A stretch of DNA of 64,000 nt from NCBI RefSeq assembly GCF_014649035.1, contig NZ_BMSG01000029.1:39720-103719 (forward strand). The letters are read 5' to 3'. The stretch comes from Streptomyces sindenensis. Lineage in GTDB: Bacteria > Actinomycetota > Actinomycetes > Streptomycetales > Streptomycetaceae. Positions within the stretch are counted from its first letter, which is position 1; the number at the start of each line of letters is the position of its first letter. The translations under genes and the position numbers were made by a program. The notes under the pieces are model-generated. The model was not told the origin of the DNA and ran no database searches. It was given only the letters and a program-made list of their open reading frames with translations. Of this stretch, positions 17,858 through 26,364 are shown piece after piece.

Positions 17858-17995
17858 GACGATCTCCTGGCGACGCCCGGTCAAAAGCCTGTTTTGGCCG
17901 GGAACCGGTCACTAGGATCCAATCGTTGATCCGATGCCAACGAACGACGGGGACGCTGGTGTCTGCCGGCCCCTGAGAAAACTACTGGAGGACTC

Positions 17996-18571
17996 GTGGG
18001 AGTCAGCCTCAGCAAGGGCGGCAACGTCTCGCTGACCAAGGCCGCGCCCAACCTGACCGCGGTCATCGTCGGTCTGGGCTGGGACGCCCGCACCACCACC
18101 GGGGGTGACTTCGACCTCGACGCCAGCGCGCTGCTGACGAACCCCGAGGGCAAGGTCGCCGCCGACGGCAATTTCGTCTTCTTCAACAACCTGAAGAGCC
18201 CCGACGGCTCCGTCGAGCACACCGGTGACAACACCACCGGTGAGGGCGAGGGCGACGACGAGGTCATCAAGGTGAACCTCGCCGGTGTCCCGGCCGACGT
18301 CGACAAGATCGTCTTCCCGGTCTCGATCTACGAGGCCGAGACCCGCCAGCAGAGCTTCGGCCAGGTCCGCAACGCGTACATCCGCGTGGTCAACCAGGCC
18401 GACAACACCGAGCTCGCCCGCTACGACCTGAGCGAGGACGCCTCCACGGAGACCGCGATGGTCTTCGGCGAGCTCTACCGCAACGGCGCCGAGTGGAAGT
18501 TCCGCGCCATCGGCCAGGGGTACGCCTCCGGCCTGCGCGGCATCGCCCAGGACTTCGGCGTCAACGTCTGA
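17996..18571 (+). CDS. terD: TerD-family stress protein (copy 1)
   Basis: A 191-residue full-length TerD-domain protein of the tellurium/stress resistance system. It has the canonical start VSLSKGGNVSLTK, the Ca2+-binding loop FDLDASALL, NSPDG-type loop LKSPDGSVEHTGDN, and the C-terminal ELYRNGAEWKFRAIGQGYAS. TerD proteins bind Ca2+ and are thought to assemble at the membrane with TerC-type proteins. The GTG at 17996 has GGAGG five bases upstream. It ends in a very strong intrinsic terminator at 18625-18678, so it is transcribed separately from the next copy. Confidence 0.96.
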   Translation: MGVSLSKGGNVSLTKAAPNLTAVIVGLGWDARTTTGGDFDLDASALLTNPEGKVAADGNFVFFNNLKSPDGSVEHTGDNTTGEGEGDDEVIKVNLAGVPADVDKIVFPVSIYEAETRQQSFGQVRNAYIRVVNQADNTELARYDLSEDASTETAMVFGELYRNGAEWKFRAIGQGYASGLRGIAQDFGVNV

Positions 18572-18624
18572 CGTTCTGGCGCCAAGGGGGTGGCCGGCCG
18601 GTCCTGATCCGCCGGACACCCCGA

Positions 18625-18678
18625 CCGGGCGCTTTCGACGCCCGACCCCGGGCGTCGAAAGCGCCCGGCAGCGTTTTT
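18625..18678 (+). terminator. Strong intrinsic terminator with T tract
   Basis: Perfect 20-bp inverted repeat (18625-18644 and 18649-18668) with a 4-nt loop, followed within 5 bases by TTTTTT at 18673-18678. It separates the two adjacent terD genes and is the clearest Rho-independent terminator in the window. Confidence 0.93.
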
Positions 18679-18700
18679 TCACGACTCGGGGAGGACACAC

Positions 18701-19276
18701 ATGGGCGTCACGCTCGCCAAGGGAGGCAATGTCTCCCTCTCCAAGGTCGCACCCAACCTCACCCAGGTGCTGGTCGGGCTCGGCTGGGACGCACGCTCCA
18801 CCACGGGCGCCGCTTTCGACCTCGACGCCAGCGCTCTGCTGTGCCAGTCGGGCCGGGTGCTCGGTGACGAGTGGTTCGTCTTCTACAACAACCTCACGAG
18901 CCCGGACGGCTCCGTCGAGCACACCGGCGACAACCTCACCGGTGAGGGCGACGGCGACGACGAGTCCGTCATCGTCCGCCTCGACCAGGTGCCGGCCCAC
19001 TGCGACAAGATCGTCTTTCCGGTCTCGATCCATGACGCGGACAACCGGGGCCAGGCGTTCGGCCAGGTCAGCAATGCGTTCATCCGCGTGGTCAACCAGG
19101 CCGACGGCCAGGAGCTGGCCCGCTACGACCTGAGCGAGGACGCCTCGACGGAGACCGCGATGATCTTCGGCGAGCTCTACCGGTACAACGGCGAGTGGAA
19201 ATTCCGTGCAGTCGGCCAGGGGTACGCGTCAGGCCTGCGCGGCATCGCTCTAGACTTCGGCGTCAACGTTTCATAA
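18701..19276 (+). CDS. terD: TerD-family stress protein (copy 2)
   Basis: A 191-residue protein with the same length and order as copy 1: VTLAKGGNVSLSK, the acidic Ca2+ loop AFDLDASALLC, LTSPDGSVEHTGDNLTGEGD, and ELYRYNGEWKFRAVGQGYAS. The two copies are mostly identical along the core, so they arose by tandem duplication; this one carries a Cys pair (LLCQSG, AHCDK) that copy 1 lacks. It probably forms an operon with the TerC/DUF475 gene that begins 74 bp downstream, though its own promoter would have to lie just after the upstream terminator. Confidence 0.96.
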   Translation: MGVTLAKGGNVSLSKVAPNLTQVLVGLGWDARSTTGAAFDLDASALLCQSGRVLGDEWFVFYNNLTSPDGSVEHTGDNLTGEGDGDDESVIVRLDQVPAHCDKIVFPVSIHDADNRGQAFGQVSNAFIRVVNQADGQELARYDLSEDASTETAMIFGELYRYNGEWKFRAVGQGYASGLRGIALDFGVNVS

Positions 19277-19349
19277 TGCCGCGCAGGACCTAGGCGCGGG
19301 GGGCCCCGACGCACGGGGGAGACCCTTTACCAACACGATGGGGTAGCCA

Positions 19350-20501
19350 GTGGTACTGAAAACCTTCGGCTGGTCGTTCGCGGTCACCGCGCTCGGCCTG
19401 GTCGCAGCGATTTTCTACGGGGGGTGGCAGGCTTTCGGCATCGTCGCGATCCTGTCCGTCCTGGAGATCTCGCTGTCCTTCGACAACGCGGTGATCAACG
19501 CCGGAATCCTGAAGAAGATGAATGCCTTCTGGCAGAAGATCTTCCTCACCATCGGCATCCTCATCGCCGTCTTCGGTATGCGACTGGTGTTCCCCGTCGT
19601 GATCGTCGCCGTGAGCGCCAAGCTCGGGCCGATCGAGGCCATCGACCTGTCCTTCAACGACCCGGACAGGTACAAGGAACTGGTGACGGACGCCCATCCG
19701 TCGATCGCCGCCTTCGGTGGCATGTTCCTGCTGATGATCTTCCTCGACTTCATCTTCGACGAGGACCGGGACATCCACTGGCTGCGCTGGATCGAGCGTC
19801 CGCTCGCCAAGCTCGGCAAGGTCGACATGCTGTCGGTCTGCGTGGCGCTGATCATCCTGATGATCACCGCCATGACCTTCGCGACCCAGGCCCACCAGCA
19901 CGGTGGCGGGCACGTGGACAAGTCGGCGACGGTCATGCTCTCCGGCATCGCCGGTCTGATCACCTACCTGATCGTCGGCGGGCTCTCCGGATTCTTCGAG
20001 AACAAGCTCGAAGAGGAGGAGGAGCGTGAGCACGAGGCCGAGGAAGAGGCCAAGAAGAAGGGCAAGCCCGTCACCGGGGTCGCCCTCGCCGGAAAGGCCG
20101 CGTTCTTCCTCTTCCTCTACCTGGAAGTCCTGGACGCCTCGTTCTCCTTCGACGGCGTCATCGGGGCCTTCGCCATCACCAACGAGATCGTGCTGATGGC
20201 GCTCGGTCTCGGTATCGGCGCCATGTACGTCCGTTCGCTCACCGTCTACCTGGTGCGCGAGGGCACGCTCGACGACTACGTCTACCTGGAGCACGGCGCG
20301 CACTACGCGATCGGCGCCCTCTCGATCATCCTGCTGATCACCATCCAGCACGAGATCAACGAGCTCATCACCGGCTCGGTCGGCGTGATCCTGATCGCCC
20401 TCTCCTTCTGGTCCTCGGTCAAGCGCAACCGCGCGCTCGCCGCCGGATCGGGTGAGGGCGGCGGCTCGGGCACCAAGGCGGAAGTGTCCTCCGGGGTGTG
20501 A
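19350..20501 (+). CDS. TerC-like integral membrane protein (DUF475 type)
   Basis: A 383-residue polytopic membrane protein with about nine hydrophobic segments. The TerC-superfamily acidic motifs are present inside helices: LEISLSFDNAVINAG near residue 45 and its partner LEVLDASFSFDGVIGAF near residue 265, whose Asp residues are thought to handle divalent metal ions. A cytoplasmic loop (residues about 220-250) is strongly charged (EEEEEREHEAEEEAKKKGK). It follows terD copy 2 and is the likely membrane anchor of the Ter complex. A GTG start at 19350 was used. A large nested hairpin follows the gene. Confidence 0.92.
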   Translation: MVLKTFGWSFAVTALGLVAAIFYGGWQAFGIVAILSVLEISLSFDNAVINAGILKKMNAFWQKIFLTIGILIAVFGMRLVFPVVIVAVSAKLGPIEAIDLSFNDPDRYKELVTDAHPSIAAFGGMFLLMIFLDFIFDEDRDIHWLRWIERPLAKLGKVDMLSVCVALIILMITAMTFATQAHQHGGGHVDKSATVMLSGIAGLITYLIVGGLSGFFENKLEEEEEREHEAEEEAKKKGKPVTGVALAGKAAFFLFLYLEVLDASFSFDGVIGAFAITNEIVLMALGLGIGAMYVRSLTVYLVREGTLDDYVYLEHGAHYAIGALSIILLITIQHEINELITGSVGVILIALSFWSSVKRNRALAAGSGEGGGSGTKAEVSSGV

Positions 20502-20526
20502 CCCGGTAAGGATTGAGGAACGCTCT

Positions 20527-20595
20527 CTGCGGGGCGGCCCACACGGCGACGGCTCTCCGGGATCTCCCGGACCCGGCCCGGTGGCCGCCCCGCAG
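20527..20595 (+). terminator. Nested hairpin after the TerC-like gene
   Basis: Perfect 13-bp outer inverted repeat (CTGCGGGGCGGCC at 20527-20539 and its complement at 20583-20595) encloses a second 7-bp perfect stem (TCCGGGA and TCCCGGA). It probably ends the terC-side transcript, but the 43-nt loop is unusual for a terminator. Confidence 0.6.
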
Positions 20596-20622
20596 TGATG
20601 TCCGGGGTGCGCGACAGGCGAT

Positions 20623-20656
20623 GCGAACAGGCAACGCGAACAGGCAACGCGAACAG
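20623..20656 (+). repeat. 13-bp tandem repeat upstream of TerA-like gene
   Basis: The unit GCGAACAGGCAAC occurs at 20623-20635 and 20636-20648, with a partial third copy at 20649-20656, ending 12 bp before the start codon of the next gene. It overlaps the expected ribosome-loading region. Confidence 0.75.
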
Positions 20657-20668
20657 GTGGGGGTAGGG

Positions 20669-21403
20669 ATGGGATTCTTCGACGGCCTGTGGCCGGGGCG
20701 CGCGGCGCAGTTCGACTCGGGCAACGCGCCGTCGAGCGCCGTCGTGCTGTCCAAACGGAACGCCACGATCTCGCTCAGCAAGCAGGGAGCCCTGTCGGGC
20801 AACCTCCGGGTCAACCTCTCCTGGCGGATGCGGACCTCGGACATCGAGGGCCGCTCCCGCCAGAGCGGCATGCTGCGGCGTCCGCTCCAGCTCTTCAAGC
20901 CCGAGGTGGTCCAGGCGCACACCCAGGGCGTCGTCAACGTCGACCTGGACCTCGGCTGCATGTACGAGCTGATGGACGGCACCAAGGGGGTCGTGCAGCC
21001 CCTGGGCAGCCTGATCGGTGACCTCAACGGCCCGCCGTACGTCCGGCTCAGCGGCGACGACCGGTTCGGCGCGCCCTCGGGCGAGACGGTCTACGTCAAC
21101 CTCGACCAGCGCGACAAGATCAAGCGGCTGCTGTTCTTCGTCTACATCTATGACCGGACGCCCGCGTTCGACCGTACGCACGCCAAGGTCACGCTCTACC
21201 CGGGCAACGGCCCGCGCATCGAGATCGAGCTGGACGAACGCGCGCCGCAGGCCCGCTCCTGCGCGGTGTTCACCGTGGAGAACGTCAAGGACGAGCTGAT
21301 CGTGCGCCGCGAGGTGAAGTTCGTGTACGGATTCCAGTCCGAGCTGGACCGGCTGTACGGCTACGGCATGCAATGGGGGCGCGGCTACAAGTCCCGGACG
21401 TGA
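20669..21403 (+). CDS. TerD-superfamily protein, TerA/TerF-like
   Basis: A 244-residue divergent member of the TerD fold. The start MGFFDGLWPGRAAQFDSGNA lacks the classical TerD Ca2+ loop; the recognisable part is the beta-sandwich stretch VNVDLDLGCMYELMDGTKGV, then VRLSGDDRFGAPSGETVYVN and KRLLFFVYIYDRTPAF. The C-terminus VYGFQSELDRLYGYGMQWGR is typical of this subgroup. The ATG at 20669 was chosen over an upstream in-frame ATG at 20621 because GGTGGGGGTAGGG lies just before it. It converges on the next TerD gene 61 bp away. Confidence 0.85.
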   Translation: MGFFDGLWPGRAAQFDSGNAPSSAVVLSKRNATISLSKQGALSGNLRVNLSWRMRTSDIEGRSRQSGMLRRPLQLFKPEVVQAHTQGVVNVDLDLGCMYELMDGTKGVVQPLGSLIGDLNGPPYVRLSGDDRFGAPSGETVYVNLDQRDKIKRLLFFVYIYDRTPAFDRTHAKVTLYPGNGPRIEIELDERAPQARSCAVFTVENVKDELIVRREVKFVYGFQSELDRLYGYGMQWGRGYKSRT

Positions 21404-21464
21404 TCCGGAGCCCGCTCCGGAGCACGATTCAGGGCGCGACCCGGAGCTCGGTTCAGGGCACGGC

Positions 21465-22361
21465 TCAGGACCGGACGAACTGCGGACCTTGCGGAGGCAG
21501 CACGAAATGGGGGTCGGGCGCGTGCGCGGCGGCTGCCGCGGGCTGCGGATATCCGTAGGCGGGCGGCGCGGCGGCGGGCTGGGGATAGCCGTACGCCGGC
21601 TGCTGGGCCCCGGCGGCGACGGGGGGCGCGGCCGGAGGCGGATAGCCGTAGGAGGGCTGCTGATGCTGCACCGTGGCCTGCGAGTCGGGCCCGGTTCCGG
21701 TGGCGGCGGCCGGGACGGGTCCCGGCGGCGCGCTCGGCGGCGGCACGGCGGGCGGGAGAGGGGCCGCGGCGGCCGGCTCCTGCGCCCCGCCGGACGCCCG
21801 GTCCTCGTCCGCCGCTTCCGACTCGTCCACCGAGATGCCGAAGGCGGTGGCCAGGCCGATCAGGCCGGTGGGATAGCCCTGGCCGACCGCACGGAACTTC
21901 CAGCCCTCGCCGCGGCGGTACAGCTCGCCGCAGATGATCGCCGTCTCTTCTCCGGTCTCCGGCCGCACATCGAACACCGCCAGCGGCTCGCCGTCGGCGA
22001 ATGCCGCGTCGAACAGGAGTATCCGCAGGTCCGCGACCTGTTCGAAGGCGGCCCCGTCGGAGGAGGCCGCGATGACGACCTGGTCCACCGAGGCGTCGAG
22101 CGCCCCGAGATCCGCCTCGATCGTGTCCGTCAGCCCTTCCGGGACACTGCGCTTCGGCAGCCGCCGGACCAGGCCGGAGGGGTGCCGGGGCTGGTTGTAG
22201 AAGACGAAGTCCTCGTCCGACCGCACCCGCCCGGACGCACCGAGGAGCAGGGCGGAGGCGTCCACGTCGGGAACCCCGGCGCCCGGGGTCCAGCGCAGCA
22301 CGGCCCGGACGGCCGCGGCATCGACAGGGACGTTCGAGCCCTTCAGCATCGTGTGCGTCAT
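21465..22361 (-). CDS. TerD-family protein with Pro/Gln/Tyr-rich tail
   Basis: A 298-residue protein. Residues 1-180 form a TerD domain that keeps DVDASALLLGASG, EDFVFYNQPRHPSG and ELYRRGEGWKFRAVGQGYPT. The C-terminal 110 residues are low-complexity Ala/Pro with the motif YGYPxP repeated four times, ending DPHFVLPPQGPQFVRS; such tails suggest an extended protein-protein contact region. The start at 22361 was chosen for AGGA at a suitable distance; an in-frame ATG three codons upstream is also possible. It is divergent from the CitE-like gene across a 221-bp promoter region. Confidence 0.9.
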   Translation of the reverse strand: MTHTMLKGSNVPVDAAAVRAVLRWTPGAGVPDVDASALLLGASGRVRSDEDFVFYNQPRHPSGLVRRLPKRSVPEGLTDTIEADLGALDASVDQVVIAASSDGAAFEQVADLRILLFDAAFADGEPLAVFDVRPETGEETAIICGELYRRGEGWKFRAVGQGYPTGLIGLATAFGISVDESEAADEDRASGGAQEPAAAAPLPPAVPPPSAPPGPVPAAATGTGPDSQATVQHQQPSYGYPPPAAPPVAAGAQQPAYGYPQPAAAPPAYGYPQPAAAAAHAPDPHFVLPPQGPQFVRS

Positions 22362-22511
22362 GACGGTCATCCTGCCTGCTGGGGACCCGTGCGGACAACG
22401 CGGGGGGCGGCACTGCCGTGCCCGGTCGCGGTACGGACCGAGCGGGACGGTACCGCGAGAGGGGGCCGGACAAGGGGCGGGTAACCGGAAATTCATGTGC
22501 ATCGGGAACTG

Positions 22512-22538
22512 TTGACACCCGTCCGTACGTACTATTAC
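22512..22538 (+). promoter_or_regulatory. Possible promoter for the Ter metabolite operon
   Basis: A consensus -35 TTGACA (22512-22517) is followed after 15 bp by TATTAC (22533-22538) in an AT-rich pocket, 45 bp before the CitE-like start. The spacer is a little short, so the exact -10 is uncertain. Confidence 0.4.
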
Positions 22539-22582
22539 CGGCCATGTGTTGTTCGGCCGGTCAGGCAGTTCGGGGGAAAAGG

Positions 22583-23800
22583 ATGCGTCACTTCGGGCAC
22601 ATATCGCCCACTGCCCGCGAGGGTCTGTTCTACAAAGAGCCTTGCGCCTTCACCGCGGAGTCCCCGGCGCGGATGCTCTCCGTCGCCCTGGGGGCCACGC
22701 TCTACTCCCCGGCCACCCGTCCGTCGCTCGCCGACGACGTGCTGAAGCAGGCCGCGCGCGGTGTCGTCTCCATGGTGCTGTGCCTGGAGGACTCGATCGA
22801 CGACGCCGAGGTGATCGACGCCGAAGCCAACCTAGTCAGGCAGTTTGCCGAGCTGGCCGCCCGGGAAGCGGCGCCGGGGCCCGCACCGCGCCACGAGGGC
22901 GACGCCGGGAGCGCGGCGGGCGCGGACGTCCCGCTCCTCTTCATCCGCGTACGGGAGCCGGCCCAGATCACCGACCTGGTGCGGCGCCTCGGCGACTCGG
23001 TCCGAATGTTGTCCGGTTTCGTACTTCCCAAGTTCACCGAGGAGCGTGGCAGGCACTTCCTGGAGGCGCTCGCCGAGGCCGAGACGGCATGCGGCCGACG
23101 GCTCTTCGCCATGCCCGTCCTCGAATCCCCCGAACTGCTCCACCTGGAGACGCGCGGCGACATCCTCCGGGGCATCGCCCGCAGCGTCGACAAGTACCGG
23201 GACCGGGTGCTCGCCCTGCGGCTCGGCGTCACCGACTTCTGCTCGGCCTACGGACTGCGCCGCGCCCCCGACATGACGGCGTACGACGTCCACATCGTCG
23301 CCTCCGTGATCGCCGACGTGGTCAACGTGCTCGGCCGGGCCGACGGCAGCGGCTTCACGATCACCGGCCCGGTCTGGGAGTACTTCCGCCGCCAGGAGCG
23401 CATGTTCAAGCCCCAGCTGCGCCGCAGCCCCTTCCTGGAAGGCCGCGCCGAGGAGCTGCGCACGGCCCTCATCCAGCACGACATGGACGGACTGCTCCGG
23501 GAGATCGAGCTCGACCGGGCCAACGGCCTGCTCGGCAAGACCTGCATCCACCCGTCGCACGTGGCGCCCGTCCACGCACTGTCCGTGGTCAGCCACGAGG
23601 AGTTCACCGACGCCCAGGACATCCTGAGCCCCGAGCGCGGCGGCGGCGGGGTGCTCCGCTCGGCGTACACCAACAAGATGAATGAAGTGAAGCCCCACCG
23701 GGCCTGGGCCGAGCGCACGCTCCAGCGGGCCGAGGTCTTCGGGGTGGCGAGGGAAGACGTCGGCTTCGTCGACCTGCTGGCCGCCGGCCTGACGAACTGA
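22583..23800 (+). CDS. CitE-like (HpcH/HpaI aldolase family) C-C lyase of the Ter module
   Basis: A 405-residue TIM-barrel lyase of the HpcH/HpaI-CitE family that cleaves or forms C-C bonds in CoA or keto-acid substrates. Recognisable parts: SMVLCLEDSIDDAEV (metal-binding acidic motif), LLFIRVREPAQITDL, FVLPKF, FAMPVLESPELLH with the active-site Glu, LALRLGVTDFCSAYGL, and LGKTCIHPSH near the C-terminus. It is longer than bacterial citrate-lyase CitE, as in the Ter-associated subgroup. The ATG at 22583 follows GGGGGAAAAGG. It starts an operon with the phosphoribosyltransferase fusion (8-bp gap) and HAD gene (ATGA overlap), the known Ter biosynthetic module thought to make a nucleoside-like metabolite. 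Confidence 0.9.
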   Translation: MRHFGHISPTAREGLFYKEPCAFTAESPARMLSVALGATLYSPATRPSLADDVLKQAARGVVSMVLCLEDSIDDAEVIDAEANLVRQFAELAAREAAPGPAPRHEGDAGSAAGADVPLLFIRVREPAQITDLVRRLGDSVRMLSGFVLPKFTEERGRHFLEALAEAETACGRRLFAMPVLESPELLHLETRGDILRGIARSVDKYRDRVLALRLGVTDFCSAYGLRRAPDMTAYDVHIVASVIADVVNVLGRADGSGFTITGPVWEYFRRQERMFKPQLRRSPFLEGRAEELRTALIQHDMDGLLREIELDRANGLLGKTCIHPSHVAPVHALSVVSHEEFTDAQDILSPERGGGGVLRSAYTNKMNEVKPHRAWAERTLQRAEVFGVAREDVGFVDLLAAGLTN

Positions 23801-23808
23801 GCGCGTCG

Positions 23809-26364
23809 ATGAGCGAGCGCGCGACGAGAAGAGAAGAGAACGTGGACGTGGTGTGGTCGGGCGACTGGGTGGCCGAGCGGCTCGGAGTCGGCCTCGAAGG
23901 CGACGGAGAACTGCGGGAACTGCTGGGCCTGGCCCTGCGCCGCAACCCCAAGCGGGCGCACCTGCTCGTCTCCAACGTGCTGGGCAAGCATGTGCCCCAG
24001 AAGCCGTCCGTCGTGTACGGGGCGGGGTACGGGCTCGGTGAGCGGGTCCGGGAGCTGCTCGGCGCCGAGGAAGCCCGCCGCGCGGTGGTCCTCGGATACG
24101 CGGAGACGGCCACCGGTCTCGGCCACGCCGTCGCGGACGGCCTCCGGGACGCCCCGTACCTGCACTCCACCCGGCGCCCGGTGGCGGGCGTCCGGCAGGC
24201 GGGCGGCTTCGAGGAGGCCCACTCGCACGCCACCTCGCACCTGCTGCTGCCGGAGGACCCCGCACTGCTGGCCCCGGGGGCGGGCGCCTCCACGCTGGTG
24301 CTGGTCGACGACGAGTTCTCCACCGGCAACACCGTGCTCAACACCATCCGCGCCCTGCACGAGACGCACCCGCGCGACCGCTACGTCATCGTCGCGCTGG
24401 TCGACATGCGTTCCCCGGCCGACCGCGACCGGCTGACCGTCTTCGCCGCCGAGATCGGCGCCCGCGTCGACCTGGTGACCCGCTCCACGGGCACGGTCAC
24501 GCTCCCGGACGGCGTACTGGAACGCGGCCAGGCCCTCGTCGCGGCCCAGGAGGCGGAGGCGGCCCAGGAGGCGGAGGCGGCCGGGGAGGCGGAGGCGGCC
24601 GGGGAGGCGGAGGCGGCCGGGGAGGCGGAGGCGGGCTCCGCCTCCGCGCCGGCTCCCGCCCCGGTCACCCGCGTCGACCTCGCCTGGCCCGCGGGCGTTC
24701 CCGACGGCGGCCGGCACGGCTTCACCCCGGCCCACCGGGCGGCGCTGGAGGCGGCGCTCCCGGACATGGCGGAGCGGATCGCGGACGCGCTGGGCGACGT
24801 CGCCCGCCAGGGGCGGGTGCTCGTCCTCGGCTTCGAGGAGCTGATGTACGCGCCCCTGCGCCTGGGCACCGCCCTGGAGGAAGCCCTGGGGGCCGGCACC
24901 GACATCCGGTACTCCACCACCACCCGCTCGCCCGTCCTCGCCGTCGACGACCCCGGCTACGCGATACGCACCCGCCTCGTCTTCCCGGCCCACGACACCC
25001 CGGCCGACGGCCCCGGCGACCGGTACGCGTACAACGTGGCGGGCGCCGGCTTCGACGCGGTGGTCGCCGTCGTCGACTCCACCGCCGACACCCCCGAACT
25101 GCACTCCCCCGAGGGGCTGTTGGCCCGCCTGGCGGCCCACTCCGGCCAGGTCGTCCTCGCGGTCGTCCCCTCGTACACCCCCACACCCGCCCAGGAGCCC
25201 GCCGTGCTGCCCGAGCCCCTCCGAGGCCCCCACTTCTCCAGCTACGCCCCCGAAGACGTCGGCTGGCTGCTCCAGGACCTCTCGGACACCGAGCTGGAGG
25301 CCCCCACCGAGGAGCGCGAGGAGGCGATCCAGAGCGGCGGCGCGCACTACGCGGAGTCGCTGCCCGTGGAGTACCAGCCGAGCGCCGAGTACCAGGCGCT
25401 GTTCTCCGCCGCCCTGGAAACCTCCGCCGCGCGCATCGCCCGCGCGGTCGGCACCGTCACCGAGACGGTCCTCGCCGAACGCGGCCCCCGCCCCGTCCTC
25501 GTCTCGCTCGCCCGGGCCGGAACCCCGGTCGGGGTGCTGATGCGCCGCTGGGCCCGGCACCGGCACGGCCTGGACCTGCCGCACTACGCCATCTCCATCG
25601 TCCGGGGCCGGGGCATCGACGCCACCGCCCTGCGCTGGCTGGCCGCCCATCACGACCCGGCCGACGTGGTATTCGTCGACGGCTGGACGGGCAAGGGCGC
25701 GATCACCCGCGAACTGGCGGCGGCGATCACCGAGTTCGAGACCTCGGGCGGACCCGCCGGCTTCGACCCGGAGATCGCGGTGCTCGCGGACCCGGGCGGC
25801 TGTGTGCGGACGTACGGCACCCGCGAGGACTTCCTCATCCCCTCGGCCTGCCTCAACTCCACGGTCTCCGGCCTCATCTCCCGTACGGTGCTCCGCGCCG
25901 ACCTGGTCGGGCCGGACGACTTCCACGGCGGGAAGTTCTACCGGGAGCTGGCGGAGTCCGATGTCTCGGGCCGCTTCCTCGACACGGTCGCCGCCCGCTT
26001 CGACGAGGTGGCGGGCCAGGTCGAGGCCGAGGCCAAGGAACTGCTCGCCGCCGACCGCGCCCCGACCTGGGAGGGCTGGGCGGCCGTCGAGCGGATCAGC
26101 GAGGAGTACGGCATCCACGACGTCAACCTGGTCAAGCCGGGCGTCGGCGAGACCACCCGGGTGCTCCTCCGCCGCGTCCCCTGGAAGATCCTCGCGAAGC
26201 GCGGCGCGGGCACGGACCTGGAGCACATCCGGCTGCTGGCCCAGCAGCGCGGCGTCCCGGTCGAGGAGGTCGACGACCTCCCGTACAGCTGTGTCGGCCT
26301 GATCCACCCCCGCTACACGCGCGGCGCGACGGGCGCGGACGGCAAGGCGGTGAAGGGCGCATGA
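23809..26364 (+). CDS. Four-domain Ter fusion: PRTase-TRSP and StiP-like PRTase-PELOTA
   Basis: An 851-residue protein. Residues about 40-240 are a phosphoribosyltransferase with the PRPP loop VLVDDEFSTGNTVLNTI. A repeated Glu/Ala linker (about 248-275) follows. Residues about 285-450 form a TRSP domain, whose namesake motif is visible in RYSTTTRSPVLA. Residues about 500-760 are a StiP-like second PRTase (PVLVSLARAGTPVGVLMRRW, VVFVDGWTGKGAITREL). The last 75 residues form a PELOTA RNA-binding-like domain (LLRRVPWKILAKRGAGTDLE to YSCVGLIHPRY). These families are known from Ter operons and are predicted to build a ribosylated base-like compound. The alternative start GTG 23842 has a better purine-rich leader than ATG 23809. 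It overlaps the HAD gene by 4 bp. Confidence 0.87.
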   Translation: MSERATRREENVDVVWSGDWVAERLGVGLEGDGELRELLGLALRRNPKRAHLLVSNVLGKHVPQKPSVVYGAGYGLGERVRELLGAEEARRAVVLGYAETATGLGHAVADGLRDAPYLHSTRRPVAGVRQAGGFEEAHSHATSHLLLPEDPALLAPGAGASTLVLVDDEFSTGNTVLNTIRALHETHPRDRYVIVALVDMRSPADRDRLTVFAAEIGARVDLVTRSTGTVTLPDGVLERGQALVAAQEAEAAQEAEAAGEAEAAGEAEAAGEAEAGSASAPAPAPVTRVDLAWPAGVPDGGRHGFTPAHRAALEAALPDMAERIADALGDVARQGRVLVLGFEELMYAPLRLGTALEEALGAGTDIRYSTTTRSPVLAVDDPGYAIRTRLVFPAHDTPADGPGDRYAYNVAGAGFDAVVAVVDSTADTPELHSPEGLLARLAAHSGQVVLAVVPSYTPTPAQEPAVLPEPLRGPHFSSYAPEDVGWLLQDLSDTELEAPTEEREEAIQSGGAHYAESLPVEYQPSAEYQALFSAALETSAARIARAVGTVTETVLAERGPRPVLVSLARAGTPVGVLMRRWARHRHGLDLPHYAISIVRGRGIDATALRWLAAHHDPADVVFVDGWTGKGAITRELAAAITEFETSGGPAGFDPEIAVLADPGGCVRTYGTREDFLIPSACLNSTVSGLISRTVLRADLVGPDDFHGGKFYRELAESDVSGRFLDTVAARFDEVAGQVEAEAKELLAADRAPTWEGWAAVERISEEYGIHDVNLVKPGVGETTRVLLRRVPWKILAKRGAGTDLEHIRLLAQQRGVPVEEVDDLPYSCVGLIHPRYTRGATGADGKAVKGA
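24550..24633 (+). repeat. 18-bp in-frame tandem repeat in the linker
   Basis: Four full 18-bp units encoding Glu-Ala-Glu-Ala-Ala-(Gln/Gly) and one partial unit, starting at 24550, 24568, 24586, 24604 and 24622. Units two to four are identical at the nucleotide level, so the array is young and probably variable in length between strains. It separates the first PRTase from the TRSP domain. Confidence 0.93.

Noticed and set aside
23248..26307. Long minus-strand frame opposite the Ter fusion gene
   Set aside because: Composition is low-complexity Arg/Gly/Pro and the + strand fusion has clear domains.
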